This document shows positions 24,001 through 33,675 of a stretch of DNA of 64,000 nucleotides, in pieces. The DNA comes from Incumbomyces delicatus (taxonomy: Eukaryota; Ascomycota; Eurotiomycetes; Chaetothyriales; Trichomeriaceae), in assembly GCA_017655985.1 (NCBI GenBank), contig JACJVS010000005.1, positions 1,674,001 through 1,738,000 of the forward strand, in the 5' to 3' direction. Every line of letters starts with the position of its first letter. The stretch's first letter is position 1. Below the pieces are notes generated by a model. The model saw only the letters and a list, made by a program, of their open reading frames with translations. It searched no databases and was not told where the DNA came from. The position numbers and the translations under genes were made by a program.

Positions 24001-25654
24001 TTTTTAAATATTACGATATTACGACCTATACCTGTACCTGTCTGCCTGACGGCATGCTGCCCTTTGCTTACTGTTACCATATGCTTGCTCCAGGTTCGGA
24101 TTCAGATTCAGTGCTGATACTTCCCTGAATTCATTTCTGGATGTATTTGTACAAAGTAACACTGACCCCATTGTGCAAGAACACCCAAAAATCAATTGGC
24201 AGTTACATACATGAAGATGAGATGACTTTGCGCTCCCGCTATGCATGGTCCCCCTCTAACGCATGATGCGTTCACATAGTCACAAGGAGTGATTGCTTTG
24301 CTTGCTAGTCGACCACCTTCGATAAGAACAATGGCATACCACGAAGAAGGGCTTTGACCCAACCTATGCTAATGCTTGGGACAATTGCGAGGCCGCAACA
24401 TACGAAGTAGTCCGTAATCGACAGCATCCAAGAGATCAAGCCCCGGGGAGTTGAAGCCAAGCTTTTACGTCCGTTTGTAGCCGGATATCCGTTTATCGTT
24501 TTTATTAGTCAAAATCTTACCTAGGTACCGGGTCAAGTGGAAGTGGATTGGACAGGTTTCAAGAAGAAAGAACTTGGGAAAGACTTGTGCAACAGAAGAA
24601 CATTAATAGAAACCAGTGGCGGGCATTATTTCCGACAGTCGGGTAGCAATTACCTAGTGTTTTGACTGTCATTATTGACTGCTTAGATCGTAAAAGAGCC
24701 CTGCTCACTGCTCGGAAAGTTCAGCCAATGGATGCAGCGCCTACTAACATAGTGGTGAAGAAGCCCGGCACCCCCGTGTCGGTTACCAGATTTAGTGGTC
24801 TCTAGTTCAGCACGATCCCTAGACAGGGCTTGGCACATCCAAACCGACGACTGGTATTTCGTATGCTTCAAGTATGCTCGAGGCCGTCGGATACCACGCC
24901 TTTGGTTGCACAGAAGCATACTTGGCAGGCAGTGGTCAATACGAAGAAGTTACATCGTATAGCCACTCTTCTGCTACATTATGAGCAACGAGGCTCTGAT
25001 CGTCAGCGTGGGAAAACGGGGCGCGGCACTTGGGGCTTCAAGTGGGGCTGTGAATCCCCATTTTCGTCCAGCGTGCACAGCACGGCACCCATTTTGGCAA
25101 CCAAGGTGTTGGCACTAGCCTAGACTTGCACAGCCTAGGCGCAAAATAGCACACTTCCCCTGGCAGTACAAGACGCAGCACAGTCGTTTATCAAAGCAGA
25201 TTTCATGTCTAATTCTTGTTCCACAAGGCCAAATACAGTGGCTGTTTGTGTTGATAGTGCTGGTGCCCGCTTCTGCGACGACATTGCTCTTCATTTCATC
25301 TTCATCACTTGGAATTTGTATGTGTTATATGCACCACAACTTGTTCATCAACCAGATCTATTACACCCTATTGGGCGGAGTATTTCAAGAGGCACGTCAG
25401 CGGCTTGATAGCCTCAGGAGCTTATGCGCCTACGCGAACACCTAACACGAAGGATTTCGTACTACCAGCTGAACTTAATCAATTTCTCCATATCCAGAGT
25501 GCACCAGCACCTCCAAATTGAGCTGGGATCTTGGACTTAGGCTTCCAAGATACCAAGTCCCAGGCCCGCGTCCGCCTGTGACACCCTTGTCAGCACCAAC
25601 CAGCGCCCAAAAGTGCCGGGGCCCACTTGCCACCATTCTTTTCAAATCGTGAAT
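21045..25654. other. Gene-poor region upstream of the PKS
   Basis: About 4.6 kb. The first kilobase is the PKS promoter. I found no frame longer than about 100 codons with convincing protein character on either strand and no conserved motif. The one structured feature is the inverted-repeat element at 23874-24036. An unannotated non-coding RNA or long regulatory region is possible but not shown. Confidence 0.5.
23874..24036. mobile_element. Short inverted-repeat element (MITE-like)
   Basis: Left arm 23874-23918 and right arm 23993-24036 are near-perfect reverse complements. The outer ends are TACAGGTA and TACCTGTA, and the inner arm contains TTTAAAAAAGTGTGGTAAAA. A spacer of about 75 bp separates them. 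The right arm carries a small ATTACG duplication. Total length is about 163 bp with no coding capacity. Confidence 0.75.
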
Positions 25655-27223
25655 ATGCCGCCTGCTGCCACCCCCAGTCCTTCTTATGGTGTCCATCAAA
25701 GAGTTGCGTCGCAGTCGTCCAATCCATTCCGAACCCCAACCCATTCTGCTCACGCTTCGGAGTCGTCAACTTACGCAGCGTTCTCGCCCGTCTCCCCAAT
25801 CGAGCAGACCGATCTGGACACTCGGTCTAGAGGTATTCAAGCTCAATCGGGGCCTTTACCGAGCCATTCAACTCTAGCTACCACAAGTATGCCGCGCGAC
25901 TCTGGCAGACGCAACGGGAACCAACATGTTGATGGCGAAAACGAGGCGGATTCAAAGTCCGGCCGAGTGAAAGTCGCTCGAGACATGTACGCAGGAGACA
26001 TGCCCCCAGGGTACGAACGAAAAGGATACCAAGGTCCACTTGCAGGCAAGGACAGCGATAAAGGCCCATGCCAGAAGTGTGGTGGAAACAAAAATAATAG
26101 CTCAGATGCGACAGATGCGACAGATGCGAGGGGTGTTGCTGCGACACGACCTCCAGCATCGGACCAGGCCGGTGACAGTCGTAAATCTGGAGGCAAAAGA
26201 AGTACGCCACCCACGTCGTATCCACGTGCGGTCATGGGCAGTTCTCAACCGCGAGCTTCACCGGGCTCAAGCAGTGAAGCTGGTCCCTCGTGCCAGCGAC
26301 ACAAGTGCACCAAATGTGGTCGGCGCAAGCGATTAGAGTCGGTCGGGGCTGCTGGCTCTCCTCCACAGACCCGATCACCACAAGTAGGTATCACGGTCCA
26401 ACACGTCCCCCAGATTCGGACCAGCGGTGTTCCCATCGCGTTCAACGTTCAGCCTCCGACCGCGGTGACTGAACGAGCACCGACGCTACCATTTTCGCCT
26501 GCTTCGACCGTTGGCGAAATTCCGTTGATTGCTCGCAATCAAGATAAGAAAGGGCACAAGCCTTCACGCAGCGGGTCCATCTCGTCCCTCTTCAGAGCCT
26601 TTTCCCGCCGCAAGAAAACTCAAGATGGGTCGCTCTCAAGCCAGCAACTGAGCGAGCAAAGCACACACGGCATCACCGACAAGCTCAGCCACAGCGTGCG
26701 CGAGGGTGATGGGCCAAACAATCACGGCCATTATTCGCGACTTCCTGCAGATGATTCGGTCCCACGACCGAAGTCGCCTTTCTCCTTTATCGATAAACCT
26801 CAAGAAGAGCAAACGTTTGAGATGAACAAGCTCGGGGAAGCGAAAGCAGGCGGGTCGCGACGGAACAGCTGGGAGAAAGCAGATGAATCGACCAAGTTCC
26901 TGGCCGATACCCACAGCTCGCGACCACGACCACACATGCGGAGCCAGTCCACCGGGTCGGGCATGAGACAGCCTACCGCTGAAGATGATCTCTTCCTGAG
27001 TCTGCCGCCTGACCAGCGGCCGGGAGTCACCCGATTCAAAAGTCTGAGGTCTGGTGTTAATCGAGCAGCAAGCACTCTCGGTCGGTCGGCAAGTCAAATC
27101 AGTCGGTCCACGAGTTTGAGGCGGCTGGAAAGCGTGAAGAAGGTTCCGCAATTATGGTACAGGAACGACATGGCGATCGAAGGGGCGCAGGGTGATTACA
27201 ATTACAACACATATTCTTACTAG
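25655..27223 (+). CDS. Large intrinsically disordered protein with Cys pairs
   Basis: Single-exon frame of about 522 aa from the start MPPAATPSPSYG; an in-frame ATG 42 bp upstream is possible. Composition is Ser/Pro/Arg/Gly-rich and mostly disordered. Two Cys-pair clusters are visible: GPCQKCGG (about 130-140) and CQRHKCTKCGRRK (about 215-227), which could bind zinc. A DATDATDA tripeptide repeat sits between them. Basic Ser/Arg patches (SGSISSLFRAFSRRKK and SQISRSTSLRRLES) look like phosphorylation targets. The C-terminus PQLWYRNDMAIEGAQGDYNY is the least disordered part and probably conserved. No known domain recognised; function unknown. Confidence 0.65.
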   Translation: MPPAATPSPSYGVHQRVASQSSNPFRTPTHSAHASESSTYAAFSPVSPIEQTDLDTRSRGIQAQSGPLPSHSTLATTSMPRDSGRRNGNQHVDGENEADSKSGRVKVARDMYAGDMPPGYERKGYQGPLAGKDSDKGPCQKCGGNKNNSSDATDATDARGVAATRPPASDQAGDSRKSGGKRSTPPTSYPRAVMGSSQPRASPGSSSEAGPSCQRHKCTKCGRRKRLESVGAAGSPPQTRSPQVGITVQHVPQIRTSGVPIAFNVQPPTAVTERAPTLPFSPASTVGEIPLIARNQDKKGHKPSRSGSISSLFRAFSRRKKTQDGSLSSQQLSEQSTHGITDKLSHSVREGDGPNNHGHYSRLPADDSVPRPKSPFSFIDKPQEEQTFEMNKLGEAKAGGSRRNSWEKADESTKFLADTHSSRPRPHMRSQSTGSGMRQPTAEDDLFLSLPPDQRPGVTRFKSLRSGVNRAASTLGRSASQISRSTSLRRLESVKKVPQLWYRNDMAIEGAQGDYNYNTYSY

Positions 27224-27645
27224 CGTTGATGAGTGGATGAATAGGAATCCAATTGATTGATATTTCGGTGTTGGCGGGCTAGCTTAGCTTTTACTTGGAC
27301 ATGAATCCATTTTGTATCATGTTGATATCCTCGACTCAATGTTCCTACTTCCTACTGACTTGCTTGTTAAAAGGCAGAAAAGGTATAGAGGGAAATGAAA
27401 CTCTTGGCACTGTTTAAAATGACGTAGTCTCTGTAGCTCTGTGACGCGTTCGGCTGAACTTCGGGACTGACGTGGTTCCTGTGTTCCTGCCAGTTTACGA
27501 AAGCACGCAACACAGCGCTCGGTGTCTCATCGAACCAAACTTTCACACTTGGAGATCTGACGGCGACAGCACCGCAACCCTGGCTTCATTCGCCCTCTTC
27601 CAGGCGGTGAAGAGAATCGAGGAGCAGAGGAAGCGAGACGCCAGC

Positions 27646-28722
27646 ATGACCGAAATCTCATTTGCCAAGTCGTTTCTCAGCAGCGTCGACAACAAGTCGA
27701 CCAAATATCAGCCAGACCATGTCTTTGATCCAGCGACCTTTGCCATCCGGATACCTGTAAGCTCTCAGCCTCAGCCTCAGCCTTATTCTCGCAGGGTTTC
27801 AAGAGTGCCAGACTACAGACTGCAGACTACAGACTGCAGACTACACACTACACACTTATTCTCGCAGGGTTTTAAGAGTGCCAGACTACACACTACACAC
27901 TACACACTACAGACTACACACTGACATGCCGTGCGCCAGTTCACACTCCCCAAACTCCCAACTCCTCAACACCCACAACCTCCACCACGAGGTAATCTCT
28001 CTGCAGGTCTCTCACAGCCAGCGGTGCCGCCGGGCGCCGAACCAGCAACTACCACAACCAACACCTTAAATCTTAGCCTGAAATCCTCCAAGAACCCCTG
28101 TATGAGCCTGTCTCTGCCCAACACGCCTCCGAATACCACCATCAGCTCTCTCAAGTCCCAAGTTCAGACCTACCTCGGCGGCCCTAGCATAATCACCGGT
28201 CTTGACAAGATCAAGATCCTGCACAATAAGAAGCCAGTGCCCGCATCAAAGCAGACGATCGGCGATGTCGCGGGCGCTGATGCAAGCGTAAAAGACCTCG
28301 AGCTGAACGTGATGGTGATGGGCGGCGCACCTGATCCGCCCTCACAGCCACAACCAGATGGCGCCACCCCTGCGACGGAAACGACGTCGCGCCCCCCAGG
28401 CTCGGGAGCCGCAGGCCCGGGTAGCGAGAACGCGGCTGTGGAAGCCGAGACCGGTCGGAATCCAGCAGCTCAGGAAGCTGCCATCGATGGCATGGAAGGT
28501 GTCCAGGCTACGTCATCGCCAGCGAAGCCGAGCCCAGAGTCACAGTCTCAACCTGTACAACCGGGCGAAGAGAACGGACAAGCGGTGCTCGACCAACCCG
28601 AATTCTGGACGGATCTGGAAGGCTTCCTGGCACAGCGGATCCGCAGCCAGGAGGAGGCAGGAACCTTGAGAGGGGTCTTTGAAAGAGCATGGCAGAGTTT
28701 GAAGACTGGCGCCGTAAGCTAG
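27646..28722 (+). CDS. GET5: Get5/Mdy2 ubiquitin-like protein of the tail-anchored protein pathway
   Basis: Cytosolic adaptor that, with Get4, links Sgt2 to Get3 for delivery of tail-anchored proteins to the ER. Exons 27646-27756 and 27940-28722, 894 nt, 297 aa. Exon 1 encodes the Get4-binding start (MTEISFAKSFLSSVDNKS, then KYQPDHVFDP). Exon 2 continues FTLPKLPTP, followed by a ubiquitin-like domain (about 90-170) with DKIKILHNKKPVP and a conserved LNVMVMGG end. Next come a Pro/Gln/Glu-rich linker and a short C-terminal helical segment (FWTDLEGFLAQRI), likely the homodimerisation domain. The order and motifs match Aspergillus Get5; the linker is longer. The intron is 183 nt because of an internal minisatellite. 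Confidence 0.85.
27781..27925 (+). repeat. Minisatellite inside the GET5 intron
   Basis: ACTACACACT/ACTGCAGACTACAG-type short repeats are interrupted by a duplicated block (TTATTCTCGCAGGGTTT, then AAGAGTGCCAGACTACA) at about 27783 and 27855. Each block contains a CTCGCAG acceptor-like site. The array makes the intron three to four times longer than the others in this window. Confidence 0.8.
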
Positions 28723-28798
28723 AACTCAGAGACGCAAGGGGATGCCAAAGGTTGGACTATAAAGGCCCGCGCACACACGCGGACGGACAGGCAGACAG

Positions 28799-28955
28799 AC
28801 AGAGAGAGGGAGAGAGAGGGAGAGGGAGAGGGAGGGGGAGAGAGGGAGAGGGAGAGAGAGGGAGAGGGAGAGAGAGGGAGAGGGAGAGAGAGGGAGAGGG
28901 AGGGAGAGAGAGGGAGAGAGAGAGAGATGGAGAGGGAGAGGGAGAGAGAGAGAGG
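28799..28955 (+). repeat. Polypurine GA-rich tract
   Basis: About 157 nt of almost uninterrupted purine (AGAGAGGGAGAGGG-type) with one T near 28928, beginning about 77 bp after the GET5 stop. It is probably in the 3' UTR or just beyond. The apparent frames across it are low-complexity (Arg/Glu/Gly) and not genes. Confidence 0.9.
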
Positions 28956-29519
28956 CCCTCTAGCCGACATGGACCTCCATCCTCTTCAGGACGGCCCCAA
29001 CTTAGGTTGAGCTCCGCGCAATTGGAAAATCACGGCTGGACGTCGCAAGGTCTAACCAAGAGCAAGAAGACTGGGAATGCGCCTTATCACAGCCATGGTC
29101 AGGATTGCTCGCTCGCCGACTTGCTTCTTTACTTGCTCCACACACCTACTGCCTACTAGCCACTGCCTACTAACTACTACCTTTATCTCCTCCAAATACA
29201 CCTCGAATATACCCATTAACGTGCGATTTCTACAATCAAGGTCCGTTCCGCAAGTGCCCATCGTAGACTATCGCGTACGCATTCACGCCCTCCCCACCCA
29301 TGCGCCACTCCTCACAAAACGACTCGGTTCCCTGCGGAGCTGGGGACATGCTGACGGTCTGTGTTGTTGTTGTTGTTACTGCTGCTGTGCCGCCGACGAT
29401 GATTATGATGGATCTGCCATGGTGGTGGGCGGTGTCGTTGTCTGACCGGGGCTCGAGCCTAGAGGAACTCCGTACTTCGCAGTAGTAGTAAACTAGAGCA
29501 CAAGAAGAGAAAGAAAGGA

Positions 29520-29566
29520 AGGAAGGAAAGCAAAGCAAAGCAAAGCAAAGCAAAGCAAAGCAAGCA
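29520..29566 (+). repeat. AAAGC pentanucleotide microsatellite
   Basis: A short GGAA run passes into about seven copies of AAAGC. Simple sequence repeat with no other content. Confidence 0.85.
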
Positions 29567-29670
29567 ATTACAGCAAAATCAACTCTTGAGTAACGACTCG
29601 ATGGCTATAGTCGGCTTGTCTGCGTGATTCAGTGCACAAAGTAACAAATATCAGTACGGGGTAGAAAGAA

Positions 29671-30384
29671 CGTGTGAACTTTGAGGTTGGTTGGTAATCA
29701 TACTCCGTTTTAGACTATGTGCATCGCAATTCGGCCTATGCGGGTGTGTCTATGTACATTAAGCCTATAATGGCAGTACGTCAATGAGTGAGGCCGCGAG
29801 TCCTCCTCTCCCTTTTTAATAGCTCGCTCATATATAGAGAAAAGAGAAAGACAACAGGCGGTAAGGTGGCCGCGGGCTATTTCCTCGATTTCTATAATCC
29901 TCCTCTTTCAGTATATACTGCGCTATAGGCGGTGGGGGGCTTTCACTGATTGTGTAGAATGAGTCTTGTATCTCGCTGTTGAAGCGATAGAGTAGTTGAT
30001 ACCCTCACCTTTCTTTATCGTACGGAAACAATTAAAGAGAGACGGCGACTCGCTCGATTCGTGGGAGAATACACTGCGTGCTTCGATTCGACAGAGGCGT
30101 GGGGTCGTCGTCGTTTCCGTCGTTCCTTCTTCGCCAACGGGGTTATCTAGAACAAATCGATCTTAAATAAGTATCGATCCGACGCTGCCTTATCCGTATA
30201 GGAGTAATAGTTAAGATATAATCGAAGACTTATATCTCCAGCTGCACATTACCCCCAGTACAGCCATCGTAGATATTAGTGGATGGGTACGGTAGTGGTG
30301 GTGGTAGTAGTGGTAGGACAGTTATCACCGTATCCAGGGGCTGGCGCAGTTTAACGACATGCAGGCCTCGTGTGAACTTTGAGG
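29671..30384. mobile_element. Repeat insertion flanked by 16-bp direct repeats (SINE/LINE-like)
   Basis: CGTGTGAACTTTGAGG occurs at 29671-29686 and 30369-30384. The insert begins TTGGTTGGTAATC and ends with the dispersed ~50-bp core (30317-30365, plus orientation). Reversed, its beginning reads GATTACCAACCAA, resembling the ACCAA-type end of the insertion at 8204-9061. About 700 bp, no open frame of note, many CG dinucleotides, so no strong RIP mutation. Confidence 0.6.
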
Positions 30385-30829
30385 AAGGGGGCCCATGAAA
30401 ATCACGGTAGACTACGGAGCTCTCCATTTTCCTTCGACAAATTTTGTTGGAGTTTGGCATTGTGAGGTGGGTGAGGGTCCTCGGCAGCCCGAGTGATGAA
30501 AACACGTACAGCAGCAGGCCAGATACTGCTAGGCTCGAGATCGACGACAAAATTCAATCATCAGCACGCGGAGATTGTTTATGGCAACAGGAGAATCAGA
30601 AGTACCAGCGCACTGTTAGGAATAACCGCGTCGGGCTTACTCGATGACACGTGACACATTCCAATGGCTCACCTCTTCCCTCCATAACTATCAGCACATG
30701 GCAGACTTTCTTCCATCCAAATGCACGCTATCCGCTAGGATATTTCAACAATGCGACTATCTCTTTTGTCCTCACGTGAGAGACCTTCGTCCTATTGACC
30801 TGGGTGCATTTTGCTAGAGCTGGTCATTT

Positions 30830-31327
30830 CTAATCAGCTCCTTCCCTCTCCAACCGTCCAGCTTTCGAGTTGAGGTAATGGTTTCTGTGGCTCCGCGTCA
30901 GTCTAGACCCAACAGATCCTCCCCGAGTCCCCGCGAAGAAGAGCACTCCACAGCTTGACCGCAGAGTGACGATTACTAGCATAACTTACTTCTCCTCCAT
31001 CCACTGTGCGAGGAAGTAAGCCCCAAGAAAGGGCGGCACCACATACCAGAACTGGTGTCTCATACGGCGTGCTGTATTGAAGATCCCCTTATGTAGTGCG
31101 TGCGCGAATGGGTCGAGACGGTTTGCTGACACCATGTAGGTCGTGATGTTCTTCTGCTTGGGGATCAACTTATGGCCCCAGCAGAGAACGGGTGTGCTGC
31201 AGGCAGGCAGGGAGTCAGCAATGCCCATGGTCCGTTCAAATCGTAGACCTCAACCGCAGCTCAAGTGCGCGTCGTACGGGAATACATACGTGGGCTTGCC
31301 TTTGGGGAGATTTTGGTCGTACTCCAT
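30830..31327 (-). CDS. QCR8: Cytochrome bc1 complex subunit 8-like (QCR8)
   Basis: Small inner-membrane subunit of respiratory complex III, near the ubiquinone site. Exons 31327-31290, 31196-30990 and 30884-30830 total 300 nt, 99 aa, the normal size. The core PKQKNITTYMVSANRLDPF, then a single membrane span (FWYVVPPFLGAYFLAQW), and the C-terminal NHYLNSKAGRLERE match the family. The N-terminus MEYDQNLPKGKPTTPVLCWG is unusual: the typical Gly/Trp-rich stretch is reduced and a Cys is present. All introns are GT-AG with GTATGT or GTAAGT donors. Either a diverged single copy or a second paralogue. Confidence 0.82.
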
Positions 31328-31738
31328 CGTGTTCTTGCTTTCATCGGTAGGCAGGACTGTTACCGCCAGGCATTGGAAGAAAGAGTCTCGGTGCTTAAAT
31401 ACTTCTCCCAATGGTCTACCATAGCTAGGGTCGAGCTTTTTTTGGCGCAGCTCCGGAAACCAGACCCTGCTATTGGATCAAAGACACAGGATGTGTACGG
31501 GGCGTGGTGGTGGAAACTAAACCTCTTCGGGAAATTCAAGGTCGGGATGGCAGAATGGTGTTTAATATAGCGTGCGTAGCTTGGCGCTGGTCATACGTCT
31601 CAGGCGTTCAAGGTCGCAAAAGGAGAAATTGCCTCGTTGGACTAACCCAAGTCGAGTCCATCCAAAATATGTCTTCAAAAGGCTGGTCTACTCTAAAAGT
31701 TTCTTGCTGAACTATGAGAACACCAAACTCCGGATCGC

Positions 31739-33640
31739 CTACAACTTCACACTACCGCCGTTGACCCCCTCCCAGTCGGTCCGCCTGAACGGCAGGTACG
31801 CAGTTCCCCCAGGCGGCAACCAGTAAAGTTTATCTCCCCCCGACACCTTGTCCGGATCGATTCCTTCCTGCTTGAAGCGTCCCTTTTGCACTTTAAACGT
31901 GCCAGTATAATCCAACGCCTTGACCAACCGCACAAAAATCGGCACCGCGTACCGCGGCAGCGTGTCGATCGCGTGCTTCGCCAACCCGGTCCAGTCGACG
32001 TTGTCCTCATGCACACCTTCGGCCAACACCAGTACGGCCAGCCCACACCGTCCATCGGCACGCGGAACCTGCACGCCCACGACGTTCGTTTCGGCGATCT
32101 GCGCATGCTGCCCGAAAACATCCGCGACTTCGTTTGTCGAGACGTTTTCGCTCTTCCACCGGAATGTGTCACCTAACCGATCGACGAAGAAGACGGTACC
32201 ATCGGCCTCCTGGCGCTGCACGTCGCCGCTTTTGAACCACAGGTCGCCTTTTTGGAAGAGGTCCGAAACCCAGCGTTGGGACGTGGCCGACGGGTTGTTG
32301 TAGTATCCCCTGAATGCGGTTTCTTTGGCTGTGCCATCGACAGGTCGATGCACGACCTGGCCTGGTTCGCCCATCTTCGCTTCGATTGCGAAGCCCGTCA
32401 CTGGGTCGCGGCGGATTTCTTCTGTGTCGAGGTCCATGAGCACTCGCTTTTCGTAGCGAGAATTTAGGAGGTTCCAGATCAGGCCGCGTTTGGCAATGGC
32501 GTTGACGCCGAATGGGCCAACGTTGTAGTTAAAGCAACTTCCCATACCGTCGGTCGCGGCGTAAAGCTCGTTTATGACGGGAATGTTAAAGCGGGTTCGG
32601 AAACGCTCCCAGACGTCTGGGCGCATGCCGTTACCCCATGCCATGTTAAGGGAGTGGGTAGTGTCGAGCCCGTCAGGGCGTGGTGGCACGTTTACTAGGT
32701 AACGGCAGAGCTCACCAACGTATTGGAGGATGTTTGCGCCGCTGCTGTGGACTTCGGGCCAGAGCTTGGCGTGGGAGAACTTGCGGGAGAGGATTACAGT
32801 CGAGCCAGCGTGGATGCTTGGCGTGAGGCAGAGGGCGTGGGCGGCACCGTGATAGAGAGGGAGGCATGTATACATTCGGTCTGGGCCACGATCTTTGCGC
32901 GTGAGAGAGCGAGTAGAGAGCTTGAGGTACTGAGCCACGCCCCGCCCGGTATTGAGTTCGCGGCCACGAAGCATGATCACACCTTTTGGAAGGCCTGTCG
33001 TGCCTGAGGTGTAGATCAACGCGCTGATGTCGGTCGGGAGGAGGCCTTTAGTGCGCTCGGCTGGGACGGTGGCGCTGTAAGAGTCGAGTGACTCAAAGAG
33101 GCTTTGGTTGTAATAAACGACTTTGCAGTCGAATGCCTCTAGCTGGGACCGAGAGGGCTCGACCGAAGGCTGCAAGTCTTCGTCAGCAATCAGGAAGCGG
33201 GATCGGCAGAGCTTGACGCTATGGACGAGCGGATCTTTGGTGAGGTTGCAGTTGATATAGGCTGGGATAGCACCGATGCTCTCGAGGCCAAATGTAAGGA
33301 GGAGGTATTCCGGGGTATTCCCGCCATCTATCGCCACTATCTCATGCTTCTGTATGTCGAATTCCTGTAGGAGCCAGTTGCCCACCCGTCCTATCTGATC
33401 GCAGAACTGCTTATAAGTGTAGGTTCTGCCCTCGAAGATGAGAAAGGTATTGTCCGCCGTGTCCGGATTACTGGCCCAATATAGGAAATTATGATAGACT
33501 AGCATGCGGTCATCCTTCACGCGCTGTTCCACAAAGTCCACCGCTGCTTTGTTAGCCCCTCCCAGTGAGCCAGCGGAGATGTCGTTGCGGATCAGGAACT
33601 TGGCATCAGCATACATAGCTCCTAGGGTGGCTGCCGCCAC
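31739..33640 (-). CDS. FAT1: Very-long-chain acyl-CoA synthetase / fatty acid transporter (FAT1 type)
   Basis: Activates long and very long fatty acids to CoA esters, via an acyl-AMP intermediate, at peroxisome, ER or lipid-body membranes. About 630 aa. AMP-binding signature YTSGTTGLPKGV at about 210-221, YAATDGMGS in the FATP/VLACS motif, then GYYNNPSATSQRW and the C-terminal RLGDTFRWKSENVSTNEV. The N-terminus (ATLGAMYADAKFLI) follows a small hydrophobic stretch. The start is unresolved: the frame continues upstream to about 33676, and a short first exon is likely. The C-terminus GGSVKL resembles the non-canonical PTS1 of yeast Fat1 (IKL). The QCR8-like gene lies downstream on the same strand. 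Confidence 0.88.
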   Translation of the reverse strand: MAAATLGAMYADAKFLIRNDISAGSLGGANKAAVDFVEQRVKDDRMLVYHNFLYWASNPDTADNTFLIFEGRTYTYKQFCDQIGRVGNWLLQEFDIQKHEIVAIDGGNTPEYLLLTFGLESIGAIPAYINCNLTKDPLVHSVKLCRSRFLIADEDLQPSVEPSRSQLEAFDCKVVYYNQSLFESLDSYSATVPAERTKGLLPTDISALIYTSGTTGLPKGVIMLRGRELNTGRGVAQYLKLSTRSLTRKDRGPDRMYTCLPLYHGAAHALCLTPSIHAGSTVILSRKFSHAKLWPEVHSSGANILQYVGELCRYLVNVPPRPDGLDTTHSLNMAWGNGMRPDVWERFRTRFNIPVINELYAATDGMGSCFNYNVGPFGVNAIAKRGLIWNLLNSRYEKRVLMDLDTEEIRRDPVTGFAIEAKMGEPGQVVHRPVDGTAKETAFRGYYNNPSATSQRWVSDLFQKGDLWFKSGDVQRQEADGTVFFVDRLGDTFRWKSENVSTNEVADVFGQHAQIAETNVVGVQVPRADGRCGLAVLVLAEGVHEDNVDWTGLAKHAIDTLPRYAVPIFVRLVKALDYTGTFKVQKGRFKQEGIDPDKVSGGDKLYWLPPGGTAYLPFRRTDWEGVNGGSVKL

Positions 33641-33675
33641 ACCCGCAGCAGCGCTCGCTACTACTGCTCCACCCC

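Noticed and set aside
28689..29159. 156-aa plus-strand frame rich in Arg/Glu/Gly
   Set aside because: It is the translation of the GA polypurine tract; no domain and biased composition explained by the repeat.
31265..31570. 101-aa plus-strand frame overlapping the QCR8-like 5' exon
   Set aside because: Antisense to a gene model supported by exact frame and conserved motifs; no independent evidence.
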